Origin: Triticum aestivum
Taxonomy: Eukaryota > Streptophyta > Magnoliopsida > Poales > Poaceae
DNA: 64,000 nt
NCBI RefSeq assembly: GCF_018294505.1
Contig: NC_057807.1
Span: forward strand, 264,721,306-264,785,305
Reading direction: 5' to 3'
The notes beneath the pieces are model-generated. The model made no database searches. It saw nothing but the letters and a program-made list of their open reading frames with translations, and was not told the DNA's origin. The position numbers and the translations under genes are program-made. Shown piece by piece: positions 43,595 to 55,070 of this stretch (positions are counted from its first letter, which is position 1; each line of letters starts with the position of its first letter).

Positions 43595-46500
43595 GAAAGC
43601 GCGCTCGTTGCTTTCCTGCGGGCGAACATCGACGTGTTTGCATGGCAACCGTCTGACATCCCCGGTGTTCCCAAGAAAGTAATTGAGCACCACCTTGCCG
43701 TCTGTCCTCATGCGCGGCCCGTCAAGCAAAAAGTCAGGAAACAAGCAGTGGAGCGCCAAGAATTCATCGCGGAAGAAATCAAGAAGTTGGAAGCAGCAGG
43801 CCTTGTCAGAGGAGTGCTCCATCCTACGTGGTTGGCCAATCCTGTAGTCGTGCGCAAGGCAAATGGGAAATGGAGGCTTTGTATTGACTTTACTGATGTT
43901 AATAAAGCTTGTCCCAAAGACCCATTTCCCTTGCCGCGCATTGACCAGATTGTTGACTCCACGGCCGGATGTGACTTGCTTTCATTTCTTGACGCATACT
44001 CAGGATACCATCAGATCTTCATGGCAGAAGAGGATGAGGAGAAGACCGCATTCATCACTCCATGTGGCACATACTATTTCATACGGATGCCTTTCAGTTT
44101 GAAGAATGCTGGTTCAACATTTGCAAGGGTAGTCCATCACGCTTTTGAGCCACAAATGCACAGAAATGTGGAAGCTTACATGGATGACATAGTGGTCAAG
44201 AGCAACGACAAGGCAACTCTGATTCAGGATTTAGATGAAACCTTTGCAAATCTGCGCAAGATCAACCTCAAGCTTAACCCCGAGAAGTGTGTGTTTGGAG
44301 TCCCCTCTGGCAAGCTTCTCGGGTTCTTCGTGTCTCAGCGGGGAATTGAAGCCAATCCCGACAAGATCAAGGCCATTGAGCAGATTGAAGCACCGAAGCG
44401 CGTCAAGGATGTACGAAGGCTTGCCGATTGTGTGGCTGCTCTCAGCAGGTTTATCTCTAACTCTGCTGAGCGCGCCCTGCCACTTTTCAAAATATTGAAA
44501 AAGGCAGGTCCAATGAAATGGACTCCGGAAGCGGAGGCTGCGCTGCAGGACTTGAAGAGATACCTGTCCTCCACTCCAATACTTGTCGCACCTAAGCCAC
44601 AAGAGAAGTTGCTGCTGTATTTAGCGGAAACCAATCAAGTGGTTAGTGCTGCGTTAGTAGCGGAGAGGGAGGCGGATGATGAGCTAGCGACCACGACAGA
44701 TGCATCCAGCGACAAGCAGGGGGCTTCCCCGACAAGCTCTGGTCCCGACAAGGATGGATCTGCGCAGGCGCAGGAGGAGAAACAGAAGAAAATGGTGCAG
44801 CGCCCAGTTTACTTTGTCAGTTCCCTTCTGCAGGGGGCTAGGTCGAGGTACTCTGGTGTGCAGAAATTGCTTTTCGGCCTTCTCATGGCCTCGAGAAAGC
44901 TGCGTCATTACTTCCAAGCACATGAGATCACAGTTGTCACTCGTTTTCCGCTGAAGAGGATACTGCAGAATCTAGAAGCAACAGGTAGGATTGTCGAGTG
45001 GGCACTAGAACTGTCAAGCTTTGGCCTCAAGTTTGAGAGCACTTCAACTATCCAGAGCCGGGCATTGGCAGAATTCATAGCAGAATGGACGCCAACACCA
45101 GATGAAGAAATTCCAGAGACGAGCATCCCCGTCAAGGAAGCAAGCAAAGAGTGGCTGATGTACTTTGATGGTGCCTTCTCGCTGCAAGGCGCCGGTGCGG
45201 GCGTGCTACTTGTCGCCCCCACCGGAGAGCACCTCAAGTACGTAGTCCAGATGCACTTTCCCAAGGAGCAAGCAACAAACAATACTGCAGAGTATGAAGG
45301 TTTGCTTGCCGGTCTCAGGATCGCAGCTGACCTTGGGATTAAAAAGCTCATTGTTAGGGGTGACTCGCAGCTTGTCGTCCGCCAAGTCAACAAGAGTTAT
45401 CAGAGTCCGTTGATGGAAGCTTACGTTGATGAAGTGAGAAAGTTAGAAGAGCGCTTTGACGGCCTGCAGAAGGAACATGTTCCAAGAGCTCATAACGACA
45501 TTGCAGATGGCCTGTCGAAGTGCGCCGCACTTAAGTTACCTGTGGAACCAGGGATCTTTGTGCTCAAACTGACTCAACCGTCCGTAACAACATCAACTGG
45601 ACAGAGCAAGAAGAGGAAGTTGATTTCTGGTGACTATTTTCCGGCAGAGCTCCCCGAAGCCGCCGTCAAGAAGGTCCCCAAGATCAATACCAAAGGTGCT
45701 GAGGAGTCGTCTGCTCCGACAAGCCCTAGGGTTTGTTCCGTTGAAGCAGACGCTTCTGACAAGTTTCGCTCCGGCAAGCTTGTCGGGGAACATCAAGCTC
45801 CGGCTGAGCCACAGGTTCTCGCCGTAGAAGCGGATGTTCCCGCAGCAGCATATGTGCCTTTAGTCCTTGTTGTCGAGCCACAGGCTCCAGCGTGGGCACA
45901 GCAGATTGTCTGTTTCCTTTAGACAGGAGAACTTCCCGAAGAGCAAGAAGAAGCGGAAAGAGAGCCCGGCAGTCAAGTATGTACCAGTTTGTTGATAACA
46001 CACTGTACAGAAGAAGATTCAACGGTGTGAAATTGAAGTGCATTCACCGGGAAGATGGACAGAAGTTGTTGGCAGAGATACATGGAGGCATATGTGGTCA
46101 CCACATTGGTGCAAGAGCACTTGCCGGCAAAGCATTCCGGCAAGGTTTCTTTTGGCCAACAGCCCTCCAGGATGCAACTGCACAAGTAACCAAGTGTGAA
46201 GCGTGCCAGTTCCATTCCAAGCAGATACACTAGCCAGCTCAAGCTCTCCAGACGATCCCTTTATCCTGGCCATTTTCGGTCTGGGGGCTCGATATCCTCG
46301 GCCCCTTTCCCCGAGCTGTCGGGGGCTTTGAGTACTTGTACGTTGCAATCGACAAGTTCACAAAGTGGCCGGAAGTGGAAGCAATGAGGAAGGTGACAGC
46401 ACAGTCAGCAGTCAAGTTCTTCAGGTCAATTGTTTGTCGTTTCGGGGTCCCTAACAGGATCATCACCGACAACGGCACGCAATTCACGAGCCGCACCTTC

Positions 46501-47127
46501 ATGCAGTACATCCAAGATCTTGGCGCCAAGGTCTGCTTCGCTTCTGTTGCTCACTCGAGAAGCAACGGTCAAGCGGAGAGGGCAAATGCTGAAGTGCTGT
46601 GTGGGCTCAAGACGAGAACTTTCGACAGGCTGCACAAGTGCGGAAAGAACTGGATTGAGGAGCTACCGGTGCTTCTTTGGTCGATCAGGACGATGCCAAA
46701 TCGAGCCACTGGCCAGACACCTTTTGGTCTAGTCTATGGAGCAGAGGCAGTTCTCCCCACGGAACTCGTATACGGGTCGCCTCGAGTGCTCGCTTATGAC
46801 GAGCTTGAGCAAGAGCAGCTGCGACAAGATGACGCGCTGCTCCTTGAGGAGGACCGTCTTCAGGCTGCTGTACGAGCTGCTCGATACCAGCAAGCTTTGC
46901 GCCGCTACCATAGCCGCAAAGTTAATGCCAGAAGTCTCGAGGAAGGCGACCTTGTTCTTCGGCGCGTTCAGTTCGCCAAGAATTCCAACAAGTTGACGCT
47001 GAAGTGGGAAGGCCCTTACCGGGTGAAACGAGTCACTAGGCCCGGCGTTGTCCGCCTTGAGACCGAAGATGGCTTACCGGTGAGCAACTCCTGGAACATA
47101 GAGCATCTTCGTAAGTTTTACCCGTAA
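43595..47127 (+). pseudogene. Element E pol: RT, two RNase H domains, integrase
   Basis: Continues the gag frame after TAG 43594. RT has LCIDFTDVNKACPKDPFPLP and the active site YMDDIV (near 44177). A first, degenerate RNase H follows (…LLLYLAETNQVVSAALV…), then a second RNase H from about 45150 (MYFDGAFSLQGAGAGVLL, …NNTAEYEGLLAGL…, …HNDIADGLSKCA), the dual arrangement typical of Tat elements. Integrase: HHCC region about 46090-46215, then DILGPFP, IITDNGTQF and the conserved E within RANAEVLCGLK, and a C-terminal LKWEGPYRV segment ending at 47127 with no chromodomain. Breaks: TAG 45920-45922, a frameshift near 45965, TAG 46231-46233. Confidence 0.9.
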
Positions 47128-47926
47128 GGCGTGGTTGCCGGAACCTGTCCCGGCAACCACCTTTTGTACAAGTCTTGCCGCTGTTGCATGTAATCCTTTG
47201 TACAAAGCCGGGCGCAGACCCCGTGCATAAATAAAGCTCATGTGCTCCGCACATCTTGTCAATTTCATGCTTTTTATATTTTGCATGTGTTATCTGACAT
47301 TTTGTGCAGCACCTACCCCTGGTAAGCAATAACGAGCCGTAAGGCCCCATATCTTTATTTTCTCGTCTTTCTTTTTCTCAAAGAAAAGGAAGGTTCCCTC
47401 GCCCACAAGTTTGCCGGGGGGAAGGAGGAGATAATGGTGTGACCAGGCGTCGTTCAAGAAAGTTTTACCTTACCGGGAAGCAAACGACAGAAAAGCTAAG
47501 TTGCCAAAATTTGAGCAATCAGTTTTAAAAAAATTTAAGTTATCTTCCTTGAACGACCGTGCTTTGTATGGAAAACCTGTGCGCGGAGGAACCAACTCGT
47601 AGCTAGTTGCGCCCTTACTTTGTTTCGAGTACGCTCAACAACTTAAGTGTGCTGCGACTAGCCGCGACAAGGTTTCTTGTCGGTAGCAGCACCGCCAGCA
47701 GGCTGCTGACATTCCGCACTCAGCGCTCGCGGCAAAGGTGCCTGCACCGGCAAGTTCCCTAAAAGTGTAGGGCAAAAACATACAAAGGAAGGAAACAAGT
47801 AAAGGAAATAACATAGCAATCGATACCCAGAATAAAAGTTATATTACAAAGATAACTTGTCGCAGCTCTAATAGATTGTTCTCGTAACATGACTAGCAGC
47901 GGCAAGAAAAGGAGAAAACAGGTGGC
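47128..47926. mobile_element. convergent non-coding region of element E
   Basis: About 800 bp between the pol end (plus strand) and the antisense gene end (minus strand). An 11-bp perfect hairpin (GTGGTTGCCGG 47131-47141, CCGGCAACCAC 47150-47160) starts four bases after the pol stop. AATAAA follows around 47229 as a possible polyadenylation signal. The CTTGCCGG/CCGGCAAG words typical of E are frequent. Confidence 0.6.
47131..47160 (+). terminator. perfect hairpin at the end of element E pol
   Basis: 11-bp perfect arms with an 8-base loop directly after the pol stop codon, followed ~70 bp on by AATAAA. Pol II does not need such a hairpin, so a role in transcript 3' ends is only a suggestion. 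Confidence 0.4.
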
Positions 47927-50900
47927 CTAATCTACGCGATCGCCGTCAACTCTCTTGACTTCATTCACCTTGTCCACAATGGGTGCGACAAGGGCCTTGA
48001 GCTCTTCCAGATCAGCATCCGGAGGTAGCTTCTTGAGGACATTGGTGAGGTTGAGGCCTGGGTTGCGGAAGGCCACCTTCACCAACACCTTTTGAAGAAC
48101 TCTCGCGCAGATTGTGCGCGACTCGTCAGCCAGCTGCTTTGGGATCCTTTCCCGGAGTTGCTGGAGGGTCGTCGCCACGCCCTTGAAGAACAAAGTGAGC
48201 TTGGCGCTGGGCTGGAGGTTCTCATTGGAGGAGTACCCAAAATCCTCCATCCCCAGCTGCGCCAGCTCCTCGTCGATGACTGTGGCGATATTTATGAGAC
48301 CCTCTGTCCAGAGTTCCACCGTCTCCCTAAAAGTGTTCTGGCTTTCGGCAGCCCTCGTCAGCAGCGCTTCGTTGGCCTTGATCTCCTCCTTCAAGGCCAC
48401 CTCACGCTCATTGGCGCCGTCTAGCGTCTCGGTCAGAGTAGCCAGCTTCAACTCAAGATCAGCGTTGGAGTCCTTGGCGGCGCTCAGCTCCTTGCCCTTC
48501 TCGAGGAGACGACCCTGCAGCTCGCCGTGGGCGTGGGCGTCCTTCTCGCGCTCACGCTGGAGCGCGGCAATCTCTTCATCCCTCGCCTTGAGATCGGCCT
48601 CTAGCTGCGCCACCTTCGCCTCCAGCTCCTTCTTGGCGGCCTCGGCAGCTGCGGCAGCATCCTTCGCTTCCTTGAGAGCCCCGCCAAATGTTTCCTCGCG
48701 CGCGGCAAGCTCCTCCTCGTGGCTGTCCAGATTGACCTTCCGCTGCGTCAACTCTCCTTCCCGTGCAGACAGCTCCTCGGCGGCAAGCCACTGTTTCTCT
48801 TCAGCTTCAGCCTTCTCGAGGAGGAAGGCCTTCCGCGCCTCGACAAGCTGCGCCCGCTCCTCTGCAATGGACCGGAGGGCTTACTAGTTGCGACTCCGGA
48901 GCTCCTCCGCATGCTTCTCAATATCCACCCCCGCTTGCGCAACAAGCGCTTCCCGGGATTCCACCTTGGCTTGTCGGGCGCGGTAGAGTGACAGCAGCCT
49001 CCACAGCAGCTGTTCCTCCTCAGGCTCGCCGCTGCTGCTGCTCGGCGCGTCAACCAGCGTCAGCCCAGCGGAGGCGAGCACTTCTCCGTCAAAAACTTCT
49101 CCTTCGACCGGCGCCCTGGAGCTTGATGCCCAGGGGAGCTTGATGAAGACGCCATCACCGGCCTTCAAATAGGCGCCGGGCTGGGGCTCTTCGGAGCCTA
49201 GCGCTGCAGCAGCGGCGGAGGGATCGGCGATCGGCGTAGCGCCTTGCGCTCCTGCGGCCTCGGGGTCGTCAGTGCGATCGCCGGATCCCTCGCCAGCTCC
49301 TGCGGCGGCAGCTTTGGCGGCCTCCTCGCCGGCAGGATCATCGGCGCCGGCTTCCTCTTCGGTGGCAGCGGCGTCGTTGGTATTGCCGCGCGCGTTCTCC
49401 TCGCCGGTGGCCTCGGTCTCCATCGGCTCCGTGGAAGATGGATCTGAAGACCGGAAGAGGGAGAAAAGTCAAGCAAATATCCAAGAAGAAAAATCAGAAG
49501 AAGAAGAACCCAAGGGAAGTTTTCTGGCAAGAAGGATTACCTGTGCTGGGCTCTGCAGTCATGGGCTCCACCACCGGGGGTCGCTGGTCCCGTCCCTTGC
49601 CGGAGAACTGTCCCTTGCCGGAGACTTTTCCCTTGCCGGAGAACGCTCCCTTGCCGGGGAATCCTCCCTTGGCGGCGTAGTTGAAGCAGATAGCATCTCG
49701 GGGGCAACTTCCGGTTGCTCCTGGTGAGGCTGCTCTGCTCCTACACAAATCAAGAGACAGATATCAGCAAATAAAGAGCACCCATGCGCGCCCAACAACG
49801 GGAAGTAAACAGATACTTATGCTGGGGGCTGCGCTAGGGGCTGCTTTGGGGAATGATTGTCGGGTCCGGCAAGGTGGTCTCGGGCGCGCCCCCTGCTGTC
49901 ACGGTGGGCTCGTCCTCGATGACAATCACCGGAGCCTTGACTCTCTTTGCCGCTCTCTGGGCCAGGGTCCTGAAAAGGAATGAGTTCAGAGTAAAGCAAG
50001 TCAGATACAAGACAAAAACAACAAGAATTGAAGAACTACAAATACAGCAAAGAATCTTACTCCTCTTCTTCCTCGTCGGAGCTGAGCGCGGAGAGATCGA
50101 AGTCCGGCCCTCTTTCGGTGCGACGAGGCGGAGGAGTAGGCTCCCTTGACCGCTTGGCGGGGGAAGCGGCAGGGTCAGAAGCGGCGGTCTGGGAGGACCC
50201 CGCTCCAGTTGCCGCAGCGGCGTGAGGTGCTCCCGCGGCAATAGTGCTTGTTGCGACGGAGCGCGTCGCGCGGCGCGACGGCTGTTGACCCGTCTGCCGC
50301 CCTGCTACGTCCCCAGCCCTGCGGAGACGCCTTCTTGGTGGAGCCGGGGGCTCTGCTTGCGGCAAGCTGCTTGAAGATGGTGGGCCGCTCGCGCCCTCGG
50401 CGGGCTCACTCGACTCGGCTTCAGGCTCGGCAAGCTCTCCCTCGCCGGCAAGCTCTCTGGCAAGCTCATCTCGATCGGCAAGGCTTGCCGCCTCGGCTGC
50501 CTCTGCCTCCTCCACGGTGAACCCAAACTCGCCCGCGGCGGCGGCTGCCGCCGCCTCTTCCGCCCTGGTGGCGATGCGCCGCATCTCCGCATCGGTGGTG
50601 TCGCGGGTGAGGCTCTTCTGTTCATCGGCGCGGACCGCCACCTCCACCAAGCCGTCGAAGAACTGCTGCACGACATCGTCTGTAGGCTCTTGCCAAGTTG
50701 GGACAATTCCATGCGAATCGCACTGCAGCATCATTGCGCGGATGCGATCGAGCAAGGAATTGTTGCACAACGGGACGACGCCCTGCGGCAGCTTGAACCA
50801 TTCGGGATGCTGAGGGTCGTGCTTGAACAGCTCCTTGAGCATCGCGTCCAGCTCCAGGACGGTGAAGTTGAAGTTGAGGCCCGGGCGCAGCCTGATGATG

Positions 50901-51676
50901 TCCGCCGGACCCCCGAACTCCCAGGCGGGTCTCCTCCTCTCTTGCAGGGGGGTGATGCGGCGGCGAAGAAAATCCGCGCCAACAGCGCCTACAGTGAGCC
51001 CGGCAAGCCTGAGCCGCAAGATCCGGGTGATGGCAATCTTCAGCTTATCGTCGTCCGCGGCCAGGGCGCTCCAATCATTGCCGCGCACTGCTGGGGCTTG
51101 GCGCAGGGCAGTAAACGGCTGCGGGTTCTCCTCAACAATCCAACACCATTCTGCTCTCCACTCCTCCCATTTGCTGCGGAGCTCCCCCTCCAGATAAGCC
51201 TCCTTCTTGCCATCTCTCGAGATCCAGGCGATTCCGCCGGCTAAAGGCTCTCCTCTCTCGACCCGGGGCATAAAGAAGTGGCGGAAAAGAGCTACGTTTG
51301 GGTGGACTCCGACAAAGTTTTCACAGAGATGTGCGAAAAATGCCATGGTCAGAACAGCATTGGGGGTGAAGTCAAGGAGATGGAACCCGTAGGTGTTCAT
51401 AATGTCACAGAAGAATTCGGAGAAAGGCGGGCAGAGCCCGCAGTAGAAGAATAGCGCGAAGAAAGGGTATCCGTTCAGAGCCCGTTCGGAAGCGGCGGCG
51501 GAGAGTACCTTGGTGCGCGGATGCGCTCGCGTCTCCGTCGACCAGAAGAGGTAGTACCACTCCCTCAGCTCCTTCGCAACGAGCTCGGGGGGGGGGGAAG
51601 TTGCCCGCTCCTTTCGCAGCGCCTCAAGCCGCAGCGCCTCGGCCGACTTCACGGCCTTCCCGCCTTTCGGAGCCAT
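47927..51676 (-). pseudogene. antisense gene of element E ('transposase_28'-like, multi-exon)
   Basis: Opposite in strand to gag-pol. Exon 1 runs from ATG 51676 to about 50061 (MAPKGGKAVK…): a globular domain resembling D's exon 1 (…NGYPFFALFFYCGLCPPFSEF…), then Ala/Glu-, Ser- and Arg-rich tails ending in an acidic run. Donor GTAAGA at 50060 joins in phase to exon 2 at 49969 (…TLAQRAAKRVKAP…). A third coding block (about 49741-49547) holds SPAR(D/E) repeats. A last block (about 49443-47927) begins acidic, has a long coiled coil (…EAKVAQLEADLKARDEEIAAL…) and ends globular. The exon 2/3 border is unresolved. Two adjacent in-frame stops (TAG 48884-48886, TAA 48881-48883) split the last exon. Function unknown; no catalytic motif seen. 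Confidence 0.7.
49594..49683. repeat. 18-bp tandem repeat, 5 units, coding SPAR(D/E)xx
   Basis: The unit core CCCTTGCCGG recurs at 49594, 49612, 49630, 49648 and, as CCCTTGGCGG, at 49666: an exact 18-bp period. On the minus strand this encodes six-residue repeats SPARER, SPAREK, SPARDS, SPARDG within the antisense gene of E. Confidence 0.92.
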
Positions 51677-51833
51677 GGCGGAGGTGGTGGAGATCGACGG
51701 CGTTGGTGGCGATGGCGGCGATGGGGGGCGGAGCGCTGCTCTCTCTCGGCTTTGGAAGAAGGGGGAGTGGCGGAGATTTCTGGGATTGGAAGCAGCAACT
51801 GGCGAGATGGGAGAACTGCCCATGTTTCCCCTG

Positions 51834-51841
51834 CTTATAAA
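51834..51841 (-). promoter_or_regulatory. TATA-like box of the antisense gene in E
   Basis: TTTATAAG on the minus strand about 160 bp upstream of ATG 51676, comparable to the box upstream of D's antisense gene. It lies outside the LTR. Confidence 0.5.
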
Positions 51842-52036
51842 GAGGGACGGGGCGGACGTTCCGCTTTTCCGAATAAAGAACCACCCACGATCTCTCCCAC
51901 GACGCCGCATTCAACGCGTGCCGTTAGGGGAGGGCGCGGTGGATACGGAGTAAGATACGGCGTAAACCAGGCCGCGCGTGCCCGTGCCCTGTTTTGGGCC
52001 TGGCCCAACAGCGCTCGGCACCATGTGTGGCCCAGG

Positions 52037-52048
52037 CCCGGGGGCTCC
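52037..52048 (+). other. polypurine-tract position of element E
   Basis: CCCGGGGGCTCC directly precedes the 3' LTR. The purine part is only GGGGG, so this is a weak PPT defined mainly by position. Confidence 0.55.
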
Positions 52049-52943
52049 TGTCGGTGTACTAGAGTAGGGGTACCCTAGTATCCCGAACTTGTGCACGGGC
52101 AGTCGCAGCGCCCCGTGGCAAGGCTTGCCGGGTGACCGCCAAGATCCTCCGTGGTTCCTTTGGAGCCATTCAAGAACAAAGTGTTTAGACCAAGGAGACA
52201 AGACCCCGGCAAGAGGAGCTTGCCGGGAAGGCCAACCAAGGCATTTCAAGGAACTTGCCGCGACGCGCTATGCGTCCCGGCAAGGCCCGGCGAGCGACAA
52301 GCTTCCGGGCACGGCAAGACAACGACCGCGGCAAGGCGCTTGCCGCGGCAAGTTACCTCTCTGTACCCGCGTTCCAGCACATCCACCAACGTGTCGCCCT
52401 GAGGCCTTCCCAGGCGCGCGTGGCGAGAAGCTGTGCAGCCAGCGGTGCGAGGTGGCAAGCGGCGCTGACAAGATTGCCATCGTGGCGTGCGGTGGCGCCC
52501 CTGACGGTCCCTTTTTGCACTGTTTGGGCGACACAGACGGGCATTTAATGCCTTTGTCCCCTGCCGTCAGGGTTAGGTATGATACACTGTTCAAGTAGGT
52601 GTACCAACCCCACTCCTTTTCCATTTTTACCCTTGCATGCATTGTCACCTGTCGGTGACCCCTTGAGCATATAAAAGGAGGCCCATGCGCAACGTAGAGG
52701 GGGGTTCGAAACCAGAATACGCTCACGCTCGGTCTCGCAGCTAGTGTGTACTGTAGCGCTCATCGCTCCCGAGCAAGAACACAATACAAACCACAAAGCA
52801 GCAGTAGGAGTATTATCTCTCCAGAGAGCTCCGAAGCTGGGTAAATCGCTCGTGTGCTTCTCCTCGATCCGCTCTTCGTGCGATCTCCGCCCCCCGCCGA
52901 ACCGAAAGGGGCTCCGGTCCCATAGGTGTTCGTTCCCACGACA
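52049..52943 (+). mobile_element. 3' LTR of element E
   Basis: 895 bp, TGTCGGTG…CCCACGACA, followed by AAGAT. TATAAAA is at 52670-52676, and the CCGGCAAG/CTTGCCGG hairpin at 52206-52226. It is complete, unlike the 5' copy. Confidence 0.95.
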
Positions 52944-53898
52944 AAGATGGGATGCCTTCTGGGGCATCCCCAAGCTTAGACGCTTGAGTATCCTTGAATA
53001 TTTACTTGGGGTGCCTTGGGCATCCCCAAGCTTGAGCTCTTGCCTCTCCTCCTTTTCCTCATATCGAGACCTCCTCGATCTTTGAACACTTCATCCACAC
53101 AAAACTTCAACAGAAAACTCAGTAAGATCCGTTAGTATAATAAAGCAAATCACTACTCTAAGTGATGTTGCAAACCAATTCGTATTTGGTTTTTGCATTT
53201 TAGCTACTGTAATATAAATTTTCCATGGCTTAATCCACTGATAGAAATTGATAGTTTCATCAAAACAAGCAAACTATGCATCAAAAACAGAATCCGTCTT
53301 AAATCGGACAGTCTATAGTAATCTGAACATTCACCGTACTTATGGTACTCCTAAAATTCTGCAAAAATTACGGAAAAAAACAATTTGCATGGAAAGACAT
53401 TGCAAAAAGTTTAAGAACCGTTCGACGTTCCAGTAAAAAATGTAAAATCACGCACTACAGCCAAAGTTTCTGTCTTCCACCGCACAAACCAACAAGCAAT
53501 CTAAACATCCTAAAGGCAAACCTTGGCACATTATTTTTATATTTAAACTTTATAAAAGCACACAATAGAAATAAATGACTCTTTAAAACTTCCAGGTTGT
53601 CTCCCTGGCAGCGCTTTCTTTAAAGCCATTAAGCTAGGCATATAGTGCTCAAGTAATGGATCCACCCGGATCCCAAGGTATATCAAAGCCAATTTTAATT
53701 AAAAATGATTTGTGATTTAGTAGTGAGCACAAAGTAACATATATCAAACAATGACGAAGTCTAACTCTCTTCCTATGCATCGGCATGTCATAAAAGAACA
53801 ATTCATGCACACATAGTAAAGTCCAATGCATAGTATAAAAAGTTTCTTGCAATTTTATCATATTGGAAACATAGAGAGGCGGAGATGTAGTTCCTCTC
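52944..53898 (-). mobile_element. element C internal domain, fragment right of E
   Basis: Non-coding. It starts five bases (AAGAT) before a perfect hairpin: GGGATGCC (52949-52956), loop TTCTGG, GGCATCCC (52963-52970). Two minus-strand PPT-like copies follow (52964-52978 and 53020-53034, AAGCTTGGGGATGC-type). The rest is AT-rich without a coding frame. Confidence 0.8.
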
Positions 53899-54975
53899 TC
53901 ATAATAATTGCAAGTAGGAGCAGCAAGCACGTGTATATCTATCAAAATCATCATGTGTAGTAGTAAAACGGAACCCATCAATATAATCCTTAATAAGGGC
54001 AAACTTCTCTGATATAGTGTAGTCGGGAGAATTCAAAAAGATGGTAGGACTATCATGCGTGGGTGCAATAGCAACAATTTCATGTTTAACATAAGGAACT
54101 ATAGCAAGTTGATCTCCATAAGCATAATTCATATTGGCATCTTGGCCACAAGCATAGCAAGCATCATCAAAAAGGGATATTTCAAACGAATTAAAGGGAT
54201 CATAGCAATCATCCTTCGGTAAGCACGAAGGGGAATTAAACAATGTATGAGTTGAAGAGTTACTCTCATGAGAAGGTGGGCACGGCTGATCAATCCGCTC
54301 TTCCTCCTTTTGTTCTTCGCTCTCCTCCTCATCTTTTTCATCCAATGTGCTCACAGTTTCCTCAATTTCTTCTTCCATAGATTCCTGCAAAATATTAGTC
54401 TCTTCTTGGACAGCGGAGACTTTCTCAATAAAATTATCAATATCGGAATTGAATTCATAATTCTCATAGCAATATTTAAGTATAGCAAAATTTTCAGGTC
54501 TATAAACTGAATCATCAAAATCTTCAAACTCTTTAAACAAAGATTCAATTTCATAAGCACCCATAAAAGCAATGAACTCTTATATTCGTTCCACATCATA
54601 GTAATCATATATACCATTAGCATAAGAAGCTAAGGTTTCATTATCATTAAATTTGCAAGAAAAGGGAAGGTGTGGAGCCTTCATCCTAGAGCAACAAGTA
54701 TAATCATGTCTCAAGCATAGATCCCGAGCATACCAACGCAACATATAAATTTGATCCCATAATAGTTTCCCTTTTTGTGTCAAGCGATAATCCCTAAAGT
54801 ATTCACGTTGATCCAAAGTGTCTCCCATTACATAATTGAATGGGGTTTTCTCAGGATTATCAAAGTAGTACATAATATCTTTCACATAACCAACATTGAG
54901 GGTCTTAGGAGGTTCCCCATCTCCATGAGTAGCAAGTACACCTAATTTTTTTGGTATTTCGTGTTCCATATCCAT
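53899..54975 (-). pseudogene. orphan ORF of element C, unknown function (one internal stop)
   Basis: A frame from ATG 54975 (MDMEHEIPKKLGVLATHG…) to 53899, interrupted only by TAA at 54580-54582; the frame is otherwise continuous for about 358 codons. The N-terminal third is tyrosine-rich with a short basic segment (…DYRLTQKGKLLWDQIYML…). The middle is very acidic (EEEIEETVSTLDEKDEEESEE). The C-terminal part contains FRFTTTHDDFDRYTR. There is no zinc knuckle, protease, RT or integrase motif. It lies just after the PBS, where gag would be, and shares nothing obvious with the ORF at the same place in element B. Confidence 0.65.
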
Positions 54976-55070
54976 AACTAAAGATAGAGAACAACTAAGA
55001 ACAGCAAATAAAAATTACTTAGTGATAAAGTAAACAAGCACACACGAGAATATTCACCCCACGCTATGAC

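Larger units (their letters stand above)
40516..52943 (+). mobile_element. Element E: Tat-type Ty3/gypsy element with dual RNase H and antisense gene
   Basis: Flanked by AAGAT (40511-40515, 52944-52948). LTRs of about 0.89 kb start TGTCGGTG; the 3' copy ends CCCACGACA, while the 5' copy lacks its last 18 bp and the PBS. Plus-strand gag-protease-RT-RNase H-integrase is followed by a converging antisense multi-exon gene and a PPT. The LTRs differ at about 17 of 877 aligned positions (~2%), mostly transitions, so E is about as young as D. All major domains are present but interrupted by nonsense codons and frameshifts. Confidence 0.9.

Noticed and set aside
48114..48887. Plus-strand serine-rich frame opposite E's antisense gene
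   Set aside because: Reverse-strand shadow of a coiled-coil coding region: Glu/Ala/Lys codons read backwards give Ser/Leu/Phe.
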